From Bacillus testis (GTDB taxonomy: Bacteria; Bacillota; Bacilli; Bacillales; DSM-1321), in the NCBI RefSeq assembly GCF_001243895.1, contig NZ_LN851186.1, positions 456,393 to 488,851 on the forward strand: a stretch of DNA of 32,459 nt, in the 5' to 3' direction. Positions within the stretch are counted from its first letter, which is position 1. Every line of letters starts with the position of its first letter. Shown here in pieces: positions 7,518-15,445 of this stretch. The translations under genes and the position numbers were made by a program. The notes under the pieces are model-generated. The model saw only the letters and a program-made list of their open reading frames with translations. It made no database searches and had not been told where the DNA came from.

Positions 7518-7709
7518 CTAGTTTGTACGTCCCTAAACGGTCGCTTCCGCTTTTCATTGATCCAGCTGCAAGACACCAGCAGCTAGCAGACTTCGCATTT
7601 CTTTTCTACGATAAGTCAACATCGGTTCGTACCCTCACCGTGTTTCCTTTATCTCAAAAAGAAATACTCCAGTCTGTACGCTGCTAAACGGTGTCTTTCG
7701 CTTTTCATT
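7518..7709 (+). repeat. Dispersed 150-bp repeat, 1.3 units
   Basis: One full unit starts with CTAGTTTGTAC at 7518 and a partial second one with CCAGTCTGTAC at 7669 (period 151 bp). Landmarks in order are CGCTTTTCATTGATCCAGC, CTAGCAGACTTCG, TACGATAAGTCAACATC and GTGTTTCCTTTATCTCA. The partial unit ends over the stop codon of the phosphatase gene. The same unit occurs at 30213-30553. It is non-coding and could be a miniature element or a recombination-amplified spacer. Confidence 0.8.
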
Positions 7710-8313
7710 CAATATGTGTCATGCTTCCTTCGTATTCGATTTTGAAGGTTTGGCCGTTGTAGGTGACTTTGGTTAATGAAGTGTTTCCTGGCGGGTCTTG
7801 TTTGAAGACATCGGATATCGGCAGTTGCTTGATATATGCAAATGCCATGCGCAGGAAGATGGAGTGGGCGACGACAAGCACGGTCCCTTCTTTGTTTTCA
7901 GATACAATTAGATGAAGGGCTTCCTTTACGCGTTCTAGCAGATCGGTGAAGTTTTCGCCGTTTATTGCTTCGAATAAATGTGGTCTTTCCCAGAAACATT
8001 CGAATTCGTTCGGGTACTTTGCGATGATGTCGTTCCGGAAGACGCCGTCCCAGTCGCCGAAGTTCATTTCTCTAAATAAATCGTTTCTCGTGATTGGAAT
8101 CCCTCTGCCGTTCTCGATCATTTCAGCCGTTAAATAAGCACGTTTGCTAGTGCTGGCATAAATGCGGTCGATCGGGGTATCCTTTAATCGAACCGCCAGT
8201 TTTTTTGCATCGGATATGCCTTTTTCGGTCAGTTCGCCGTTTCCCCATCCTTGCATGCGTTGAAGGACATTCCATTCGGTTTGTCCATGTCTTGTTAGAT
8301 AGATAGTGAGCAT
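7705..8313 (-). CDS. Histidine phosphatase family protein (phosphoglycerate-mutase-like)
   Basis: This 202-residue cytosolic enzyme belongs to the histidine phosphatase superfamily. TRHGQTEWN (residues 7-15) holds the phospho-accepting H9 with R8. LFREMNFGDWDG supplies the acid residue, and VVAHSIFL supplies the second catalytic histidine. Such small proteins usually act as broad-specificity phosphatases (PhoE/CobC-like) rather than glycolytic mutases. I chose the ATG at 8311-8313 because the protein then begins MLTIYLTRHG, the normal distance to the motif, and AAAGGAG lies upstream. An ATG 54 nt further out adds 18 residues without homology. The stop overlaps the end of a dispersed repeat. 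It is monocistronic, with no convincing promoter; a TTGACA is present but the nearest TACAAT is only 10 bp away. Confidence 0.82.
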   Translation of the reverse strand: MLTIYLTRHGQTEWNVLQRMQGWGNGELTEKGISDAKKLAVRLKDTPIDRIYASTSKRAYLTAEMIENGRGIPITRNDLFREMNFGDWDGVFRNDIIAKYPNEFECFWERPHLFEAINGENFTDLLERVKEALHLIVSENKEGTVLVVAHSIFLRMAFAYIKQLPISDVFKQDPPGNTSLTKVTYNGQTFKIEYEGSMTHIE

Positions 8314-8440
8314 GATATGAAAACTCCTTTTGTCAGGGCTATTTAGTTTCTTTAGTCGATTGTACAATATTTTCTGTCAAACTTTAATGGAGGCATCCTT
8401 ATTAAATGATGGAAATGGGCGGCTTTATTCCTTTATTTTC

Positions 8441-8470
8441 TTTACATAGGGTAGGAGGGTATGGTACATT
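8441..8470 (+). promoter_or_regulatory. csoR-copZ promoter with copper operator in the spacer
   Basis: -35 TTTACA (8441-8446) and -10 TACATT (8465-8470) have an 18-bp spacer that reads TAGGGTAGGAGGGTATGG. The right half GGGTAT matches the CsoR half-site seen perfectly at 9170-9175. The left half is ATAGGG instead of ATACCC, so the dyad is broken. CsoR bound here would block RNA polymerase. Confidence 0.65.
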
Positions 8471-8492
8471 CTGTATGCAGGGAGGGAAATAG

Positions 8493-8840
8493 ATGAGCTT
8501 AGAAGAAAGCAATTCCTTGTTGGAAGACAACAATGCTTCTTGTTGCTTTGAGCATCCGGAAAGATCGAGCCACCACAGTGATAAGGTGAAGAAAAATCTA
8601 ATTACACGCCTAAATAGGGTGGAAGGGCAAATCCGGGGCATCAAAGGAATGATTGAAAAGGATGTTTATTGTGATGATATCATCACTCAGCTTGCAGCGA
8701 CTCAATCTGCCCTAAACTCTGTGGCTAAACTCCTCCTGGAAGGGCATATGAAGAGCTGCGTACTGGAGCGCATTCAGCAAGGGGATACAGAAGTGATTGA
8801 TGAAGTGCTTGTTACCATACAAAAATTAATGAAAAAATAA
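8493..8840 (+). CDS. csoR: Copper-sensing transcriptional repressor CsoR
   Basis: This 115-residue all-helical repressor of the CsoR/RcnR (DUF156) family is released from DNA when it binds Cu(I). The core begins at RLNRVEGQIRGIKGMIE (39-55). The copper ligands are C60, H85 and C89, with the same spacing as C45, H70 and C74 of B. subtilis CsoR. An extra N-terminal tail of about 15 residues carries a CC pair (17-18) and further His and Cys residues that may add metal contacts. The start has GGGAGGG upstream. It is the first gene of csoR-copZ-copA, with 13 nt to copZ. Operator-like sequences lie in its own promoter and before copA, which fits autoregulation. Confidence 0.93.
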   Translation: MSLEESNSLLEDNNASCCFEHPERSSHHSDKVKKNLITRLNRVEGQIRGIKGMIEKDVYCDDIITQLAATQSALNSVAKLLLEGHMKSCVLERIQQGDTEVIDEVLVTIQKLMKK

Positions 8841-8853
8841 GGGGGCACATAAC

Positions 8854-9060
8854 ATGGAAAAAACAACTCTTGCCGTTAAAGGGATGTCTTGTGGTCATTG
8901 TGTAAAAGCGGTTGAAGGCAGCGTCGGAGAATTAAATGGCGTGAAGAATGTCGCTGTTCATCTTAAAGAAGGAAAAGTGGACGTAGAATTTGATCCTACA
9001 GTAGTCTCTTTGGCAGACATCAAGGAAACAATCGATGATCAAGGGTACGACGTAGAATAA
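8854..9060 (+). CDS. copZ: Copper chaperone CopZ
   Basis: This 68-residue protein is a single heavy-metal-associated domain with the beta-alpha-beta-beta-alpha-beta ferredoxin-like fold. The Cu(I)-binding loop GMSCGHC (residues 10-16) gives C13 and C16. It carries cytosolic Cu(I) to the CopA ATPase and can hand copper to CsoR. GGGGGCAC precedes the ATG. It is co-transcribed with csoR (13-nt gap). The gap to copA is much longer (129 nt) and contains a hairpin and a perfect CsoR operator, so copA may have a second level of control. Confidence 0.93.
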   Translation: MEKTTLAVKGMSCGHCVKAVEGSVGELNGVKNVAVHLKEGKVDVEFDPTVVSLADIKETIDDQGYDVE

Positions 9061-9109
9061 AACGGCAAAGCATACGGATACGACATTGCTTTCTGGATAA
9101 AGAAAACCG

Positions 9110-9142
9110 AAGGGGCAGTCAAACGGTAAAAGGGCTGTCCCT
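9110..9142 (+). promoter_or_regulatory. Hairpin between copZ and copA (possible attenuator)
   Basis: AGGGGCAG (9110-9117) and CTGTCCCT (9135-9142) pair with one G-U over a 17-nt loop. Only TT follows before other bases, so it is a weak terminator at best. It might instead be an mRNA processing or stability element that separates copZ from copA output. Confidence 0.4.
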
Positions 9143-9158
9143 TTAATCGCATGCGAAT

Positions 9159-9175
9159 ATACCCTACATGGGTAT
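9159..9175 (+). promoter_or_regulatory. Perfect CsoR operator before copA
   Basis: ATACCC-TACAT-GGGTAT is a perfect 6-5-6 inverted repeat of the CsoR-box type. It ends immediately before the copA ribosome binding site and 14 nt before the start codon. No clear -35/-10 pair surrounds it, so it either controls an unrecognised promoter or acts as a roadblock to readthrough from copZ. Confidence 0.7.
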
Positions 9176-9189
9176 GGAGGGTGAGCGTA

Positions 9190-11622
9190 ATGAATGAAAA
9201 TGAAAAGAAACAAACAAAGGAAACCACTTTTGCCATTACCGGGATGAAATGTGCCGCCTGTTCGACCCGCATAGAAAAGGGCCTTAATAAAATGGAGGGC
9301 GTTGACCGGGCGAATGTCAATTTAGCATTGGAAAAAACAACAATTGCTTGTGATCCCGCTAAAGTGAAACCAAATGACATTCAATCAAAAATAGAAAAAC
9401 TGGGATATGGCGTTGCTATGGACCAGGCTGAGTTCAATATAAATGGGATGACATGCGCAGCTTGTTCAAATCGGATCGAAAAAGGATTGAATAAGATGGA
9501 AGGCGTGTCTTCGGCAACAGTTAATCTGGCGTTGGAAACAGCAACAGTCACCTATAATCCGGCTGTCTTAACTCCGAATGATGTGATCGCCAAAATAGAG
9601 AAACTTGGTTACGGGGCGCAACGAAAAGATGAGGCCCGAGAAGAGGAGGGGGACCACCGCCAAAAGGCGATAATCAGGCAGCAATGGAAATTCATCATTT
9701 CTGCTATCCTGGCCTTGCCGCTTCTCTGGACCATGGTCGGGCATTTTTCATTCACATCATGGATTTTTGTGCCTGATTTTTTGATGAATCCTTGGTTTCA
9801 ATTCGCAATAGCTACGCCGATCCAATTCGTAATCGGCGGCCAATTTTATATAGGCGCTTATAAAGCTCTGCGGAATAAAAGCGCCAACATGGATGTGTTG
9901 GTTGCACTAGGTACGTCGGCCGCTTATTTCTATAGTCTTTATCAAACAATAAACTCAATCGGCAAACATGCACATGGACTGAATTTGTATTATGAAACAA
10001 GTGCCGTGCTGATTACGCTGATTCTGTTGGGCAAACTATTAGAGGCCAAAGCGAAAGGGCGTTCCTCTGAAGCAATTAAGAAGTTAATGGGACTACAGGC
10101 AAAGACAGCAGTTATCGAGCGTGATGGCCAAGAGCTAGAGGTGCCTATTGAAGAAGTGGCCAGCGGAGACATCGTGTTTGTGAAGCCAGGTGAGAAGGTG
10201 CCGGTCGATGGATTGATTCTTGAAGGGCGTTCAGCATTGGATGAATCCATGATTACGGGGGAAAGTGTACCAGTCGATAAAAGTGCGGGAGAAGCTGTCA
10301 TAGGGTCGACTATCAATAAAAATGGTTTTCTTAAGATAAAAGCTACCAACGTCGGGAGCCATACTGCCCTTGCCCAGATTATTAAGGTAGTGGAACAGGC
10401 GCAGGGCTCCAAAGCACCTATCCAGCGCATGGCCGATAAAATATCGGGAATATTCGTGCCGATAGTCGTTTCCATTGCAGTGATTACATTCTTAGTTTGG
10501 TATGTGGCAGTTGATCCAGGAAACTTCGCTGAGGCGCTTGAAAATATGATAGCTGTTCTTGTCATAGCCTGTCCTTGTGCATTGGGTTTGGCGACCCCGA
10601 CTTCCATTATGGCCGGTTCGGGCCGGGCGGCGGAGTATGGCATTCTATTCAAAGGCGGGGAACATCTGGAACAAACCCATAAAATCGATACCGTCTTGCT
10701 TGATAAGACGGGAACAGTCACGAACGGAAAGCCTGTGCTTACGGACATCATTGCTTCAGCAGAATGGGAGGAGGCAGCGTTGCTGCAACTAGTAGCAAGT
10801 GCAGAAAAAAGCTCTGAACATCCATTAGCCGAAGCAATTGTGAAAGGTTCCCAGGATAAGGGGATGTCTCTTTGGAAAACGCAATCATTTGATGCTGTTC
10901 CCGGTTACGGCATTGAAGCAAGGGTTGAAGGCCGTGATGTATTGATCGGCACCCGAAAATTGATGGATAAATATAAGATCAAGATGGAAGCAAATGTCTT
11001 GCAGGCTATGAGTAATCTTGAGGAGCAAGGCAAGACGGCTATGCTTGCTGCTGTAGACGGCCGATTTGCGGGCATTGTAGCAGTGGCAGATACCATCAAA
11101 GATTCTTCCAGAAAGGCGATTGAGCGTCTTCATGCTATGGGCATCGAGGTGGCGATGATTACCGGAGACAACCAGCGGACAGCTTCGGCAATCGGTGAAG
11201 AAGCAGGCATTGGCCATATCATTGCCGAGGTCCTGCCTGAGCAAAAAGCAGAAGAAGTGAAAAAACTGCAAGCCGAAGGCAAACATGTTGCGATGGTCGG
11301 GGACGGCATAAATGACGCACCTGCCTTGGCTATGGCTGACATTGGCATGGCTATTGGGACAGGGACGGATGTTGCAATGGAAGCGGCAGATATTACGTTG
11401 ATGCGCGGCGATCTAAATGCGATTGCTGATGCGATCGCCATGAGTAAATATACGGTGCGGAATATTAAGCAGAACTTGTTCTGGGCACTTGGGTATAATA
11501 CACTTGGGATTCCGGTTGCAGCGTTAGGGTTGCTGGCTCCTTGGGTGGCTGGTGCGGCAATGGCGTTCAGCTCTGTCAGCGTGGTATTGAATGCATTGCG
11601 TCTGCAAAAAGTGAAATTATGA
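9190..11622 (+). CDS. copA: Copper-exporting P1B-type ATPase CopA
   Basis: This 810-residue membrane pump exports Cu(I) using ATP. Two N-terminal metal-binding domains carry CAAC loops (C21/C24 in GMKCAACS and C89/C92 in GMTCAACS). Eight membrane helices are expected, with the transport motif CPC at 461-463. The phosphorylated aspartate is D505 in DKTGT. The SEHPLA motif is at 542-547 (H544 touches ATP), and GDGINDAP is at 704-711. Length matches B. subtilis CopA (about 800). The ATG at 9190 is preferred because GGAGG lies 10 nt upstream. An in-frame ATG at 9151 would place the CsoR operator inside the coding region. It takes copper from CopZ and is last in the csoR-copZ-copA unit, ending in its own terminator. 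Confidence 0.95.
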   Translation: MNENEKKQTKETTFAITGMKCAACSTRIEKGLNKMEGVDRANVNLALEKTTIACDPAKVKPNDIQSKIEKLGYGVAMDQAEFNINGMTCAACSNRIEKGLNKMEGVSSATVNLALETATVTYNPAVLTPNDVIAKIEKLGYGAQRKDEAREEEGDHRQKAIIRQQWKFIISAILALPLLWTMVGHFSFTSWIFVPDFLMNPWFQFAIATPIQFVIGGQFYIGAYKALRNKSANMDVLVALGTSAAYFYSLYQTINSIGKHAHGLNLYYETSAVLITLILLGKLLEAKAKGRSSEAIKKLMGLQAKTAVIERDGQELEVPIEEVASGDIVFVKPGEKVPVDGLILEGRSALDESMITGESVPVDKSAGEAVIGSTINKNGFLKIKATNVGSHTALAQIIKVVEQAQGSKAPIQRMADKISGIFVPIVVSIAVITFLVWYVAVDPGNFAEALENMIAVLVIACPCALGLATPTSIMAGSGRAAEYGILFKGGEHLEQTHKIDTVLLDKTGTVTNGKPVLTDIIASAEWEEAALLQLVASAEKSSEHPLAEAIVKGSQDKGMSLWKTQSFDAVPGYGIEARVEGRDVLIGTRKLMDKYKIKMEANVLQAMSNLEEQGKTAMLAAVDGRFAGIVAVADTIKDSSRKAIERLHAMGIEVAMITGDNQRTASAIGEEAGIGHIIAEVLPEQKAEEVKKLQAEGKHVAMVGDGINDAPALAMADIGMAIGTGTDVAMEAADITLMRGDLNAIADAIAMSKYTVRNIKQNLFWALGYNTLGIPVAALGLLAPWVAGAAMAFSSVSVVLNALRLQKVKL

Positions 11623-11624
11623 GG

Positions 11625-11657
11625 GGCGTCCTTTCCCATTAGGGGAAGGGCGTTTTT
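11625..11657 (+). terminator. Intrinsic terminator of the copper unit
   Basis: CGTCCTTTCCC (11628-11638) pairs, with G-U pairs and a bulge, with GGGAAGGGCG (11643-11652), followed by a T5 run. It lies directly after the copA stop. Confidence 0.65.
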
Positions 11658-11685
11658 GTTCGTGGATGAAGGAGATATCGATATT

Positions 11686-11703
11686 TAATCAAACGTTTGA
11701 TTA
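11686..11703. promoter_or_regulatory. Orphan 18-bp perfect palindrome
   Basis: TAATCAAACGTTTGATTA is fully self-complementary. Its size and AAACGTTT centre resemble operators of TetR-type repressors. No regulator gene lies nearby, and the neighbouring SigB-type promoter is 146 bp away. Apart from this palindrome and the promoters at 11835-11874, the 310-bp gap holds nothing I recognise. Confidence 0.5.
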
Positions 11704-11848
11704 GTTGAAGTACCACTGATCTGTAGGATTTCCTGTTTGGATGCCATCCTTCTCTATTGGGGTGACTATATGCCTAGAGGCAGTAATTATCTGATTTTTT
11801 CTGCTGGCTCCTTTAGTTTGCCCTTGTTTTTTGGTATACTCGAGAAAG

Positions 11849-11874
11849 GTTTAAGATGCCGTAATAAAGGGTAA
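11849..11874 (+). promoter_or_regulatory. Candidate SigB promoter
   Basis: GTTTAA (11849-11854), a 14-bp spacer and GGGTAA (11869-11874) match the general-stress sigma consensus GTTTAA-N12-15-GGGTAT almost exactly. It lies 93 bp upstream of the 253-residue gene. A possible SigA -10 (TATACT, 11835-11840) with a poor -35 overlaps just upstream. Confidence 0.65.
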
Positions 11875-11967
11875 ATATTTGTTACTTTCTTTAGTGATTG
11901 TAACGCGTTAATTTTTCAAAAAATAAAGACATCTGATGGGCGGTTATGTTCTGGGAGGCTTACATAA

Positions 11968-12729
11968 ATGAGTAATAAAGAATTAGTATATATACATCTT
12001 CATGCTTCAGAACGTTTTGTTATTTCGAGCGGGATTACCTTTGAAGATTTTTATTTGTCGTTGGAAAAGCCTCTGCAGAACATTCTCTTGCTTAAACATC
12101 ATTATAAAGATGCGCAATATAATATGGATACGATGCTGGAATATGTCTATCAGGAAGATGTCGGAGATCTTGTTAAGCATCATGGCGATGAAAGCGGCGA
12201 TTTTTGCTGGATTGATTTTGAAGAGGAATCGGCTTTATCCGAATTGGAAGGGCAACAATTGGCTGAACTTCTTTACTTAGGACATTGTAAACAGCATTTG
12301 CGCCCGCCTTTTTATCGCTTGCTCAATAACAACTTTGTCTATCTTTCGAATGATGACGGCCTCTGGAACAAAGTCTATTACCGTTCTCTCTATGATTTTT
12401 ACTTTATGGTTGGAAGGCTTATTCCCGAGAAGATAGCAACGCTTAAAGTAGAAAAAACATGGTTGGGGCTGCGTAAAAAAGCGGATTACCCGCCGGTTTC
12501 CATCGATATTCTGGAACGGCTGTCTTCTTTGATGGCCGAGGGGCTGATGATTTCATTTGAACGGATCAGCCAAACCCGAAATCGTTTGGAAATCCCTTTG
12601 TGGCTGATTGGAGACTGCTCGGATATGGAAGAAGCAGAGGATATATACAAAGAACAACGGGTCGTGGAACCTGATGCAAAAATCATCTTTGCGAAAAAGA
12701 CGAGAGAATGGGCGCTTGTCCTACAATAA
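11968..12729 (+). CDS. Uncharacterised soluble protein, putative SigB regulon member
   Basis: I do not recognise a named family for this 253-residue protein. It has no signal peptide and no membrane helix, and is rich in aromatic and acidic residues. The first 60 residues look beta/alpha (LVYIHLHASERFVISSG). The middle (about 95-155) is rich in Tyr, Phe and Leu, with HLRPPFYRLLNNNFVYLS and DGLWNKVYYRSLYDFYF. The end (about 210-253) looks like a small domain with LWLIGDCSD and EWALVLQ. Relatives probably exist in other Bacillaceae and may carry misleading transporter labels, but nothing here supports transport. The start has GGGAGG. The gene is monocistronic between a SigB-type promoter and a terminator shared with the convergent symporter gene, which hints at a stress role. 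Confidence 0.75.
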   Translation: MSNKELVYIHLHASERFVISSGITFEDFYLSLEKPLQNILLLKHHYKDAQYNMDTMLEYVYQEDVGDLVKHHGDESGDFCWIDFEEESALSELEGQQLAELLYLGHCKQHLRPPFYRLLNNNFVYLSNDDGLWNKVYYRSLYDFYFMVGRLIPEKIATLKVEKTWLGLRKKADYPPVSIDILERLSSLMAEGLMISFERISQTRNRLEIPLWLIGDCSDMEEAEDIYKEQRVVEPDAKIIFAKKTREWALVLQ

Positions 12730-12732
12730 TGG

Positions 12733-12767
12733 AAAAAAGGCAGGAATATGAGCTCCTGCCTTTTTTC
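12733..12767. terminator. Shared bidirectional terminator
   Basis: AAAAAAGGCAGGA (12733-12745) and TCCTGCCTTTTTT (12754-12766) form a symmetric stem with A and T runs. It serves the converging 253-residue gene and the cation symporter gene. Confidence 0.85.
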
Positions 12768-12780
12768 TGTCCGTACATGA

Positions 12781-13965
12781 CTATGCTGCTTTTTTGTTGA
12801 TTTTGCTTTCTGAAATGGAGGAGATCCGGTTTGTCAGCACAGAAATGGCCCCGTCTCCTGTCACGTTGCATGCTGTACCGAAGCAGTCCTGGGCAAGGTA
12901 CAAAGCGATCATGAGCGAAAGCATGGTATCCGTGAATCCAAGCATCGTTTCCAGCAAACCAAGCGCCGCCATAACTGCCCCGCCCGGTACCCCGGGAGCT
13001 GCAATCATCGTAATGCCGAGCATCAAGATGAAAGGGAAGAGGGTGGCCAGGCCGGTTGTTTGCCCCTGCATCATCATAACTGCCATGGCGCAGCTGACCA
13101 AGGTAATGGTGCTTCCTGATAAGTGGATGGTCGCCAATAATGGGACCGTGAACCCCGCTACTTTGTCCTTAACGCCCAAACGTTTCGCTTGTTCCAATGT
13201 AACCGGGATGGAAGAAGCGGAGGACTGGGTGCCTAAAGCTGCAAAGTAGGCAGGCAGCATTTGTTTCATCATCTTGAATGGATTGCGTTTAATGGTCATG
13301 CCGGCAATGCTGTACTGAATCGTCAGCACGACAATGTGTAAAGCGATAATCATGAGAAAGACTTTCGCGAATACACTCATGATCGCTGCAATTTGCCCTC
13401 CTTGAGTCATATTGGCAAATATACCAAGGATATGGATGGGTAATAGAGGGATAATGATTGTGCTGATTACTTTTTCTACAATCTCTTTGAAATCTTCCAT
13501 CATTGATTGTAGCGTGCACCCTTTAATGGCAGCCATTCCTAATCCAAGCGTAAAAGCGAGCAAAAGGGCTGTCATGACACCCATAACTGGTGCCATTTCC
13601 ACTTGGAAGAAGGGTTCTAATAAGGCATCTTCCGGATTAGAGACGCTCTGCATGTTGCTGGATTTCAGGATAGTAGGGAAAAGAAGGGTAGCTGAACCAA
13701 ATGCCAGCAAACCAGCAACGATAGTGGATGAATAAGCTAACCCTGTGGTGATCCCGAGCATTTTTCCTGCGCCTTTGCCCATTGAACCAATTCCCGGGGC
13801 TATAAAGCCGATGATAATTAATGGAATGGCAAATCCTAAAAAACTGCCGAATAGACTATTGAACGTTGCAAATATACGGATTAGCCATTGAGGGGCGATT
13901 AATCCGATTCCGATCCCGCATGCAATAGCAAGAAGTATTCTGGGAAGTAAGCCGAATTTTTTCAT
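12781..13965 (-). CDS. Dicarboxylate/amino-acid:cation symporter (DAACS family)
   Basis: This 394-residue secondary transporter of the glutamate-transporter fold uses Na+ or H+ to take up dicarboxylates or small amino acids. Family hallmarks are the serine-rich re-entrant loop GTQSSASSIP (245-254), APGVPGGAVMAALG (323-336) in the second re-entrant loop, and NVTGD (367-371) in the last core helix with D371. The protein is somewhat shorter than GltP/DctP members (about 420-430) and nearer to SstT-like Ser/Thr symporters, but the substrate cannot be fixed from sequence alone. The start has AGGAGG 6 nt upstream. A consensus SigA promoter drives it as a single gene. It converges with the 253-residue gene. 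Confidence 0.85.
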   Translation of the reverse strand: MKKFGLLPRILLAIACGIGIGLIAPQWLIRIFATFNSLFGSFLGFAIPLIIIGFIAPGIGSMGKGAGKMLGITTGLAYSSTIVAGLLAFGSATLLFPTILKSSNMQSVSNPEDALLEPFFQVEMAPVMGVMTALLLAFTLGLGMAAIKGCTLQSMMEDFKEIVEKVISTIIIPLLPIHILGIFANMTQGGQIAAIMSVFAKVFLMIIALHIVVLTIQYSIAGMTIKRNPFKMMKQMLPAYFAALGTQSSASSIPVTLEQAKRLGVKDKVAGFTVPLLATIHLSGSTITLVSCAMAVMMMQGQTTGLATLFPFILMLGITMIAAPGVPGGAVMAALGLLETMLGFTDTMLSLMIALYLAQDCFGTACNVTGDGAISVLTNRISSISESKINKKAA

Positions 13966-14004
13966 AGTGTCCTCCTATAAAAAACAATTGTTCTTCTAGT
14001 AAGG

Positions 14005-14033
14005 ATTATACAAATAATTTGTTGCAGTGTTAA
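14005..14033 (-). promoter_or_regulatory. SigA promoter of the cation symporter gene
   Basis: Read leftward, TTAACA (14028-14033) and TATAAT (14005-14010) have a 17-bp spacer. The predicted start is about 33 nt before the ATG, giving a short leader with AGGAGG. Confidence 0.75.
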
Positions 14034-14157
14034 GGGATTATGAAAAAATAATATAATTTAGAATAATTAAAATATTAAAATCCAAGGGATTCTTCATGTA
14101 CATAATCTTCATCTAGGCATAAAATAATAATCGTAAATAAATGAAGCGTAATAATGA

Positions 14158-14186
14158 TTTACAATGGAAGCTAATGATTCCATACT
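14158..14186 (+). promoter_or_regulatory. Putative ddl promoter
   Basis: TTTACA (14158-14163) and CATACT (14181-14186) are 17 bp apart, upstream of the GGAGG and ATG of ddl. It is a moderate match. A second possibility is TTGATA at 14203-14208 with no good -10. Confidence 0.45.
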
Positions 14187-14242
14187 TAAATAGTTGATAT
14201 AAGATACACTTCATAAGCAGAGGAAACAATGGAGGTAGTAAG

Positions 14243-15328
14243 ATGAAAATGAAATTGGGTTTGCTTTATGGCGGAAAATCAGCCGAGCATAAAGTATCAT
14301 TGCAAACTGCGCTTGCAGTGACTAAAGCGTTGGATTTTACGAAATTTGATATATATCCTGTCTATATCACTACAGAAGGCAACTGGATTGCAGGTAAACA
14401 ATTAACGGCACCAGCGGAAAATGTTGAGGCACTTGCCCTTGACTCTTCTGAAGGTTCAACGGCGGGTTCTTTAAGCACTCAGGCTTTTTCGGTACAGGCA
14501 GCTGGACAAAGCAAAGAATTTGATGTCATTTTCCCATTGCTTCACGGTCCTAACGGGGAAGATGGGACGGTTCAGGGGATGCTTGAATTGATGAATCTTC
14601 CATATGTAGGGAATGGCGTACTTGCCTCCTCAGCAGGAATGGATAAAGTCGTCATGAAAAATATCTTTGCCCAGGCAGGACTTCCACAAGTCAAATATGT
14701 ATGGTTTACAAGAAAGCAATGGGAAAAGAACGAAGAACTAGCTTATAGTGAAGTGGAAGGCAAAATAGGCTATCCTTGTTTCGTCAAGCCAGCCAATTTA
14801 GGTTCAAGCGTAGGCATCAATAAATGTACCACTAAGGAAGAATTAAAAGCTGCCTTTAAGGAAGCTTTCGAATATGACCGCCGAATCATTATCGAGGAAG
14901 GCGTGACAGCCCGCGAAATAGAAATAGGCGTCTTGGGCAATGAAGATCCGAAATGTTCTGTAGCAGGTGAAATCATTCCAAAAGATGTCGCTTTCTATGA
15001 CTATAAGGCCAAATATGAAGATGGCAACACCGGTCTGGTCATCCCAGCCGATATCCCGCAAGATAAGTATGAAGAGCTGAAACAGTTGGCAGTGACGGCT
15101 TTTGAATCGTTGGATTGCGCAGGGTTGGTACGTGCTGACTTCTTCTTAACAAAAGAAGGCCAATTCTATATCAATGAAGTAAATACGATGCCGGGATTCA
15201 CCCCGTTCAGCATGTTCCCGTTGTTATGGAAGCATACTGGCCTGGAATATCCGCAATTGATCGAAAAGCTAGTTAAGCTGGCGCTTGACCGTTACGAAGA
15301 AAAACAGCAAATCAAACATAGCTTCTAA
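14243..15328 (+). CDS. ddl: D-alanine--D-alanine ligase
   Basis: This 361-residue cytosolic ATP-grasp enzyme joins two D-Ala molecules for peptidoglycan synthesis. The N-terminal substrate loop has [11 protein letters not shown] (10-20) and HGPNGEDG (101-108). The ATP-grasp core has [11 protein letters not shown] (182-192). AFYDYKAKY, followed by an acidic loop, is the omega-loop region that favours D-Ala over D-lactate. The end has [10 protein letters not shown] for Mg2+ binding. The normal tyrosine-containing omega loop argues against a vancomycin-resistance type D-Ala:D-Lac ligase. GGAGG lies 7 nt before the ATG. murF, whose product uses the dipeptide, follows after a 117-nt gap holding a terminator. 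D-Ala is supplied by Alr, encoded later in this window. Confidence 0.95.
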   Translation: MKMKLGLLYGGKSAEHKVSLQTALAVTKALDFTKFDIYPVYITTEGNWIAGKQLTAPAENVEALALDSSEGSTAGSLSTQAFSVQAAGQSKEFDVIFPLLHGPNGEDGTVQGMLELMNLPYVGNGVLASSAGMDKVVMKNIFAQAGLPQVKYVWFTRKQWEKNEELAYSEVEGKIGYPCFVKPANLGSSVGINKCTTKEELKAAFKEAFEYDRRIIIEEGVTAREIEIGVLGNEDPKCSVAGEIIPKDVAFYDYKAKYEDGNTGLVIPADIPQDKYEELKQLAVTAFESLDCAGLVRADFFLTKEGQFYINEVNTMPGFTPFSMFPLLWKHTGLEYPQLIEKLVKLALDRYEEKQQIKHSF

Positions 15329-15361
15329 CTTTTTTTATCGAAATATAGCAATATAATTGGG

Positions 15362-15397
15362 AATGAGGTAGGGGCGATGCGCCTCTTCCTCATTTTC
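15362..15397 (+). terminator. Intrinsic terminator between ddl and murF
   Basis: AATGAGGTAGGGGC (15362-15375) pairs, with two mismatches, with GCCTCTTCCTCATT (15381-15394), followed by TTTTC. Read-through may still carry transcription into murF. Confidence 0.6.
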
Positions 15398-15445
15398 TCT
15401 ATCGGCTGCAGCACTTAAGTCGATCATATGAGAAGGAGGATTATT

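Noticed and set aside
8314..8345. TTGACA / TACAAT as the phosphatase promoter
   Set aside because: The 10-bp spacing on the minus strand is too short for SigA; a promoter may exist but cannot be placed.
9159..9175. GGGTAT before copA as a SigB -10
   Set aside because: No GTTT-like -35 occurs 12-15 bp upstream, and the motif is half of a perfect CsoR palindrome.
9990..10751. Long open frame on the minus strand within copA
   Set aside because: It mirrors copA codons; it has no ribosome site, no recognisable protein motif and is fully covered by a well-conserved ATPase.
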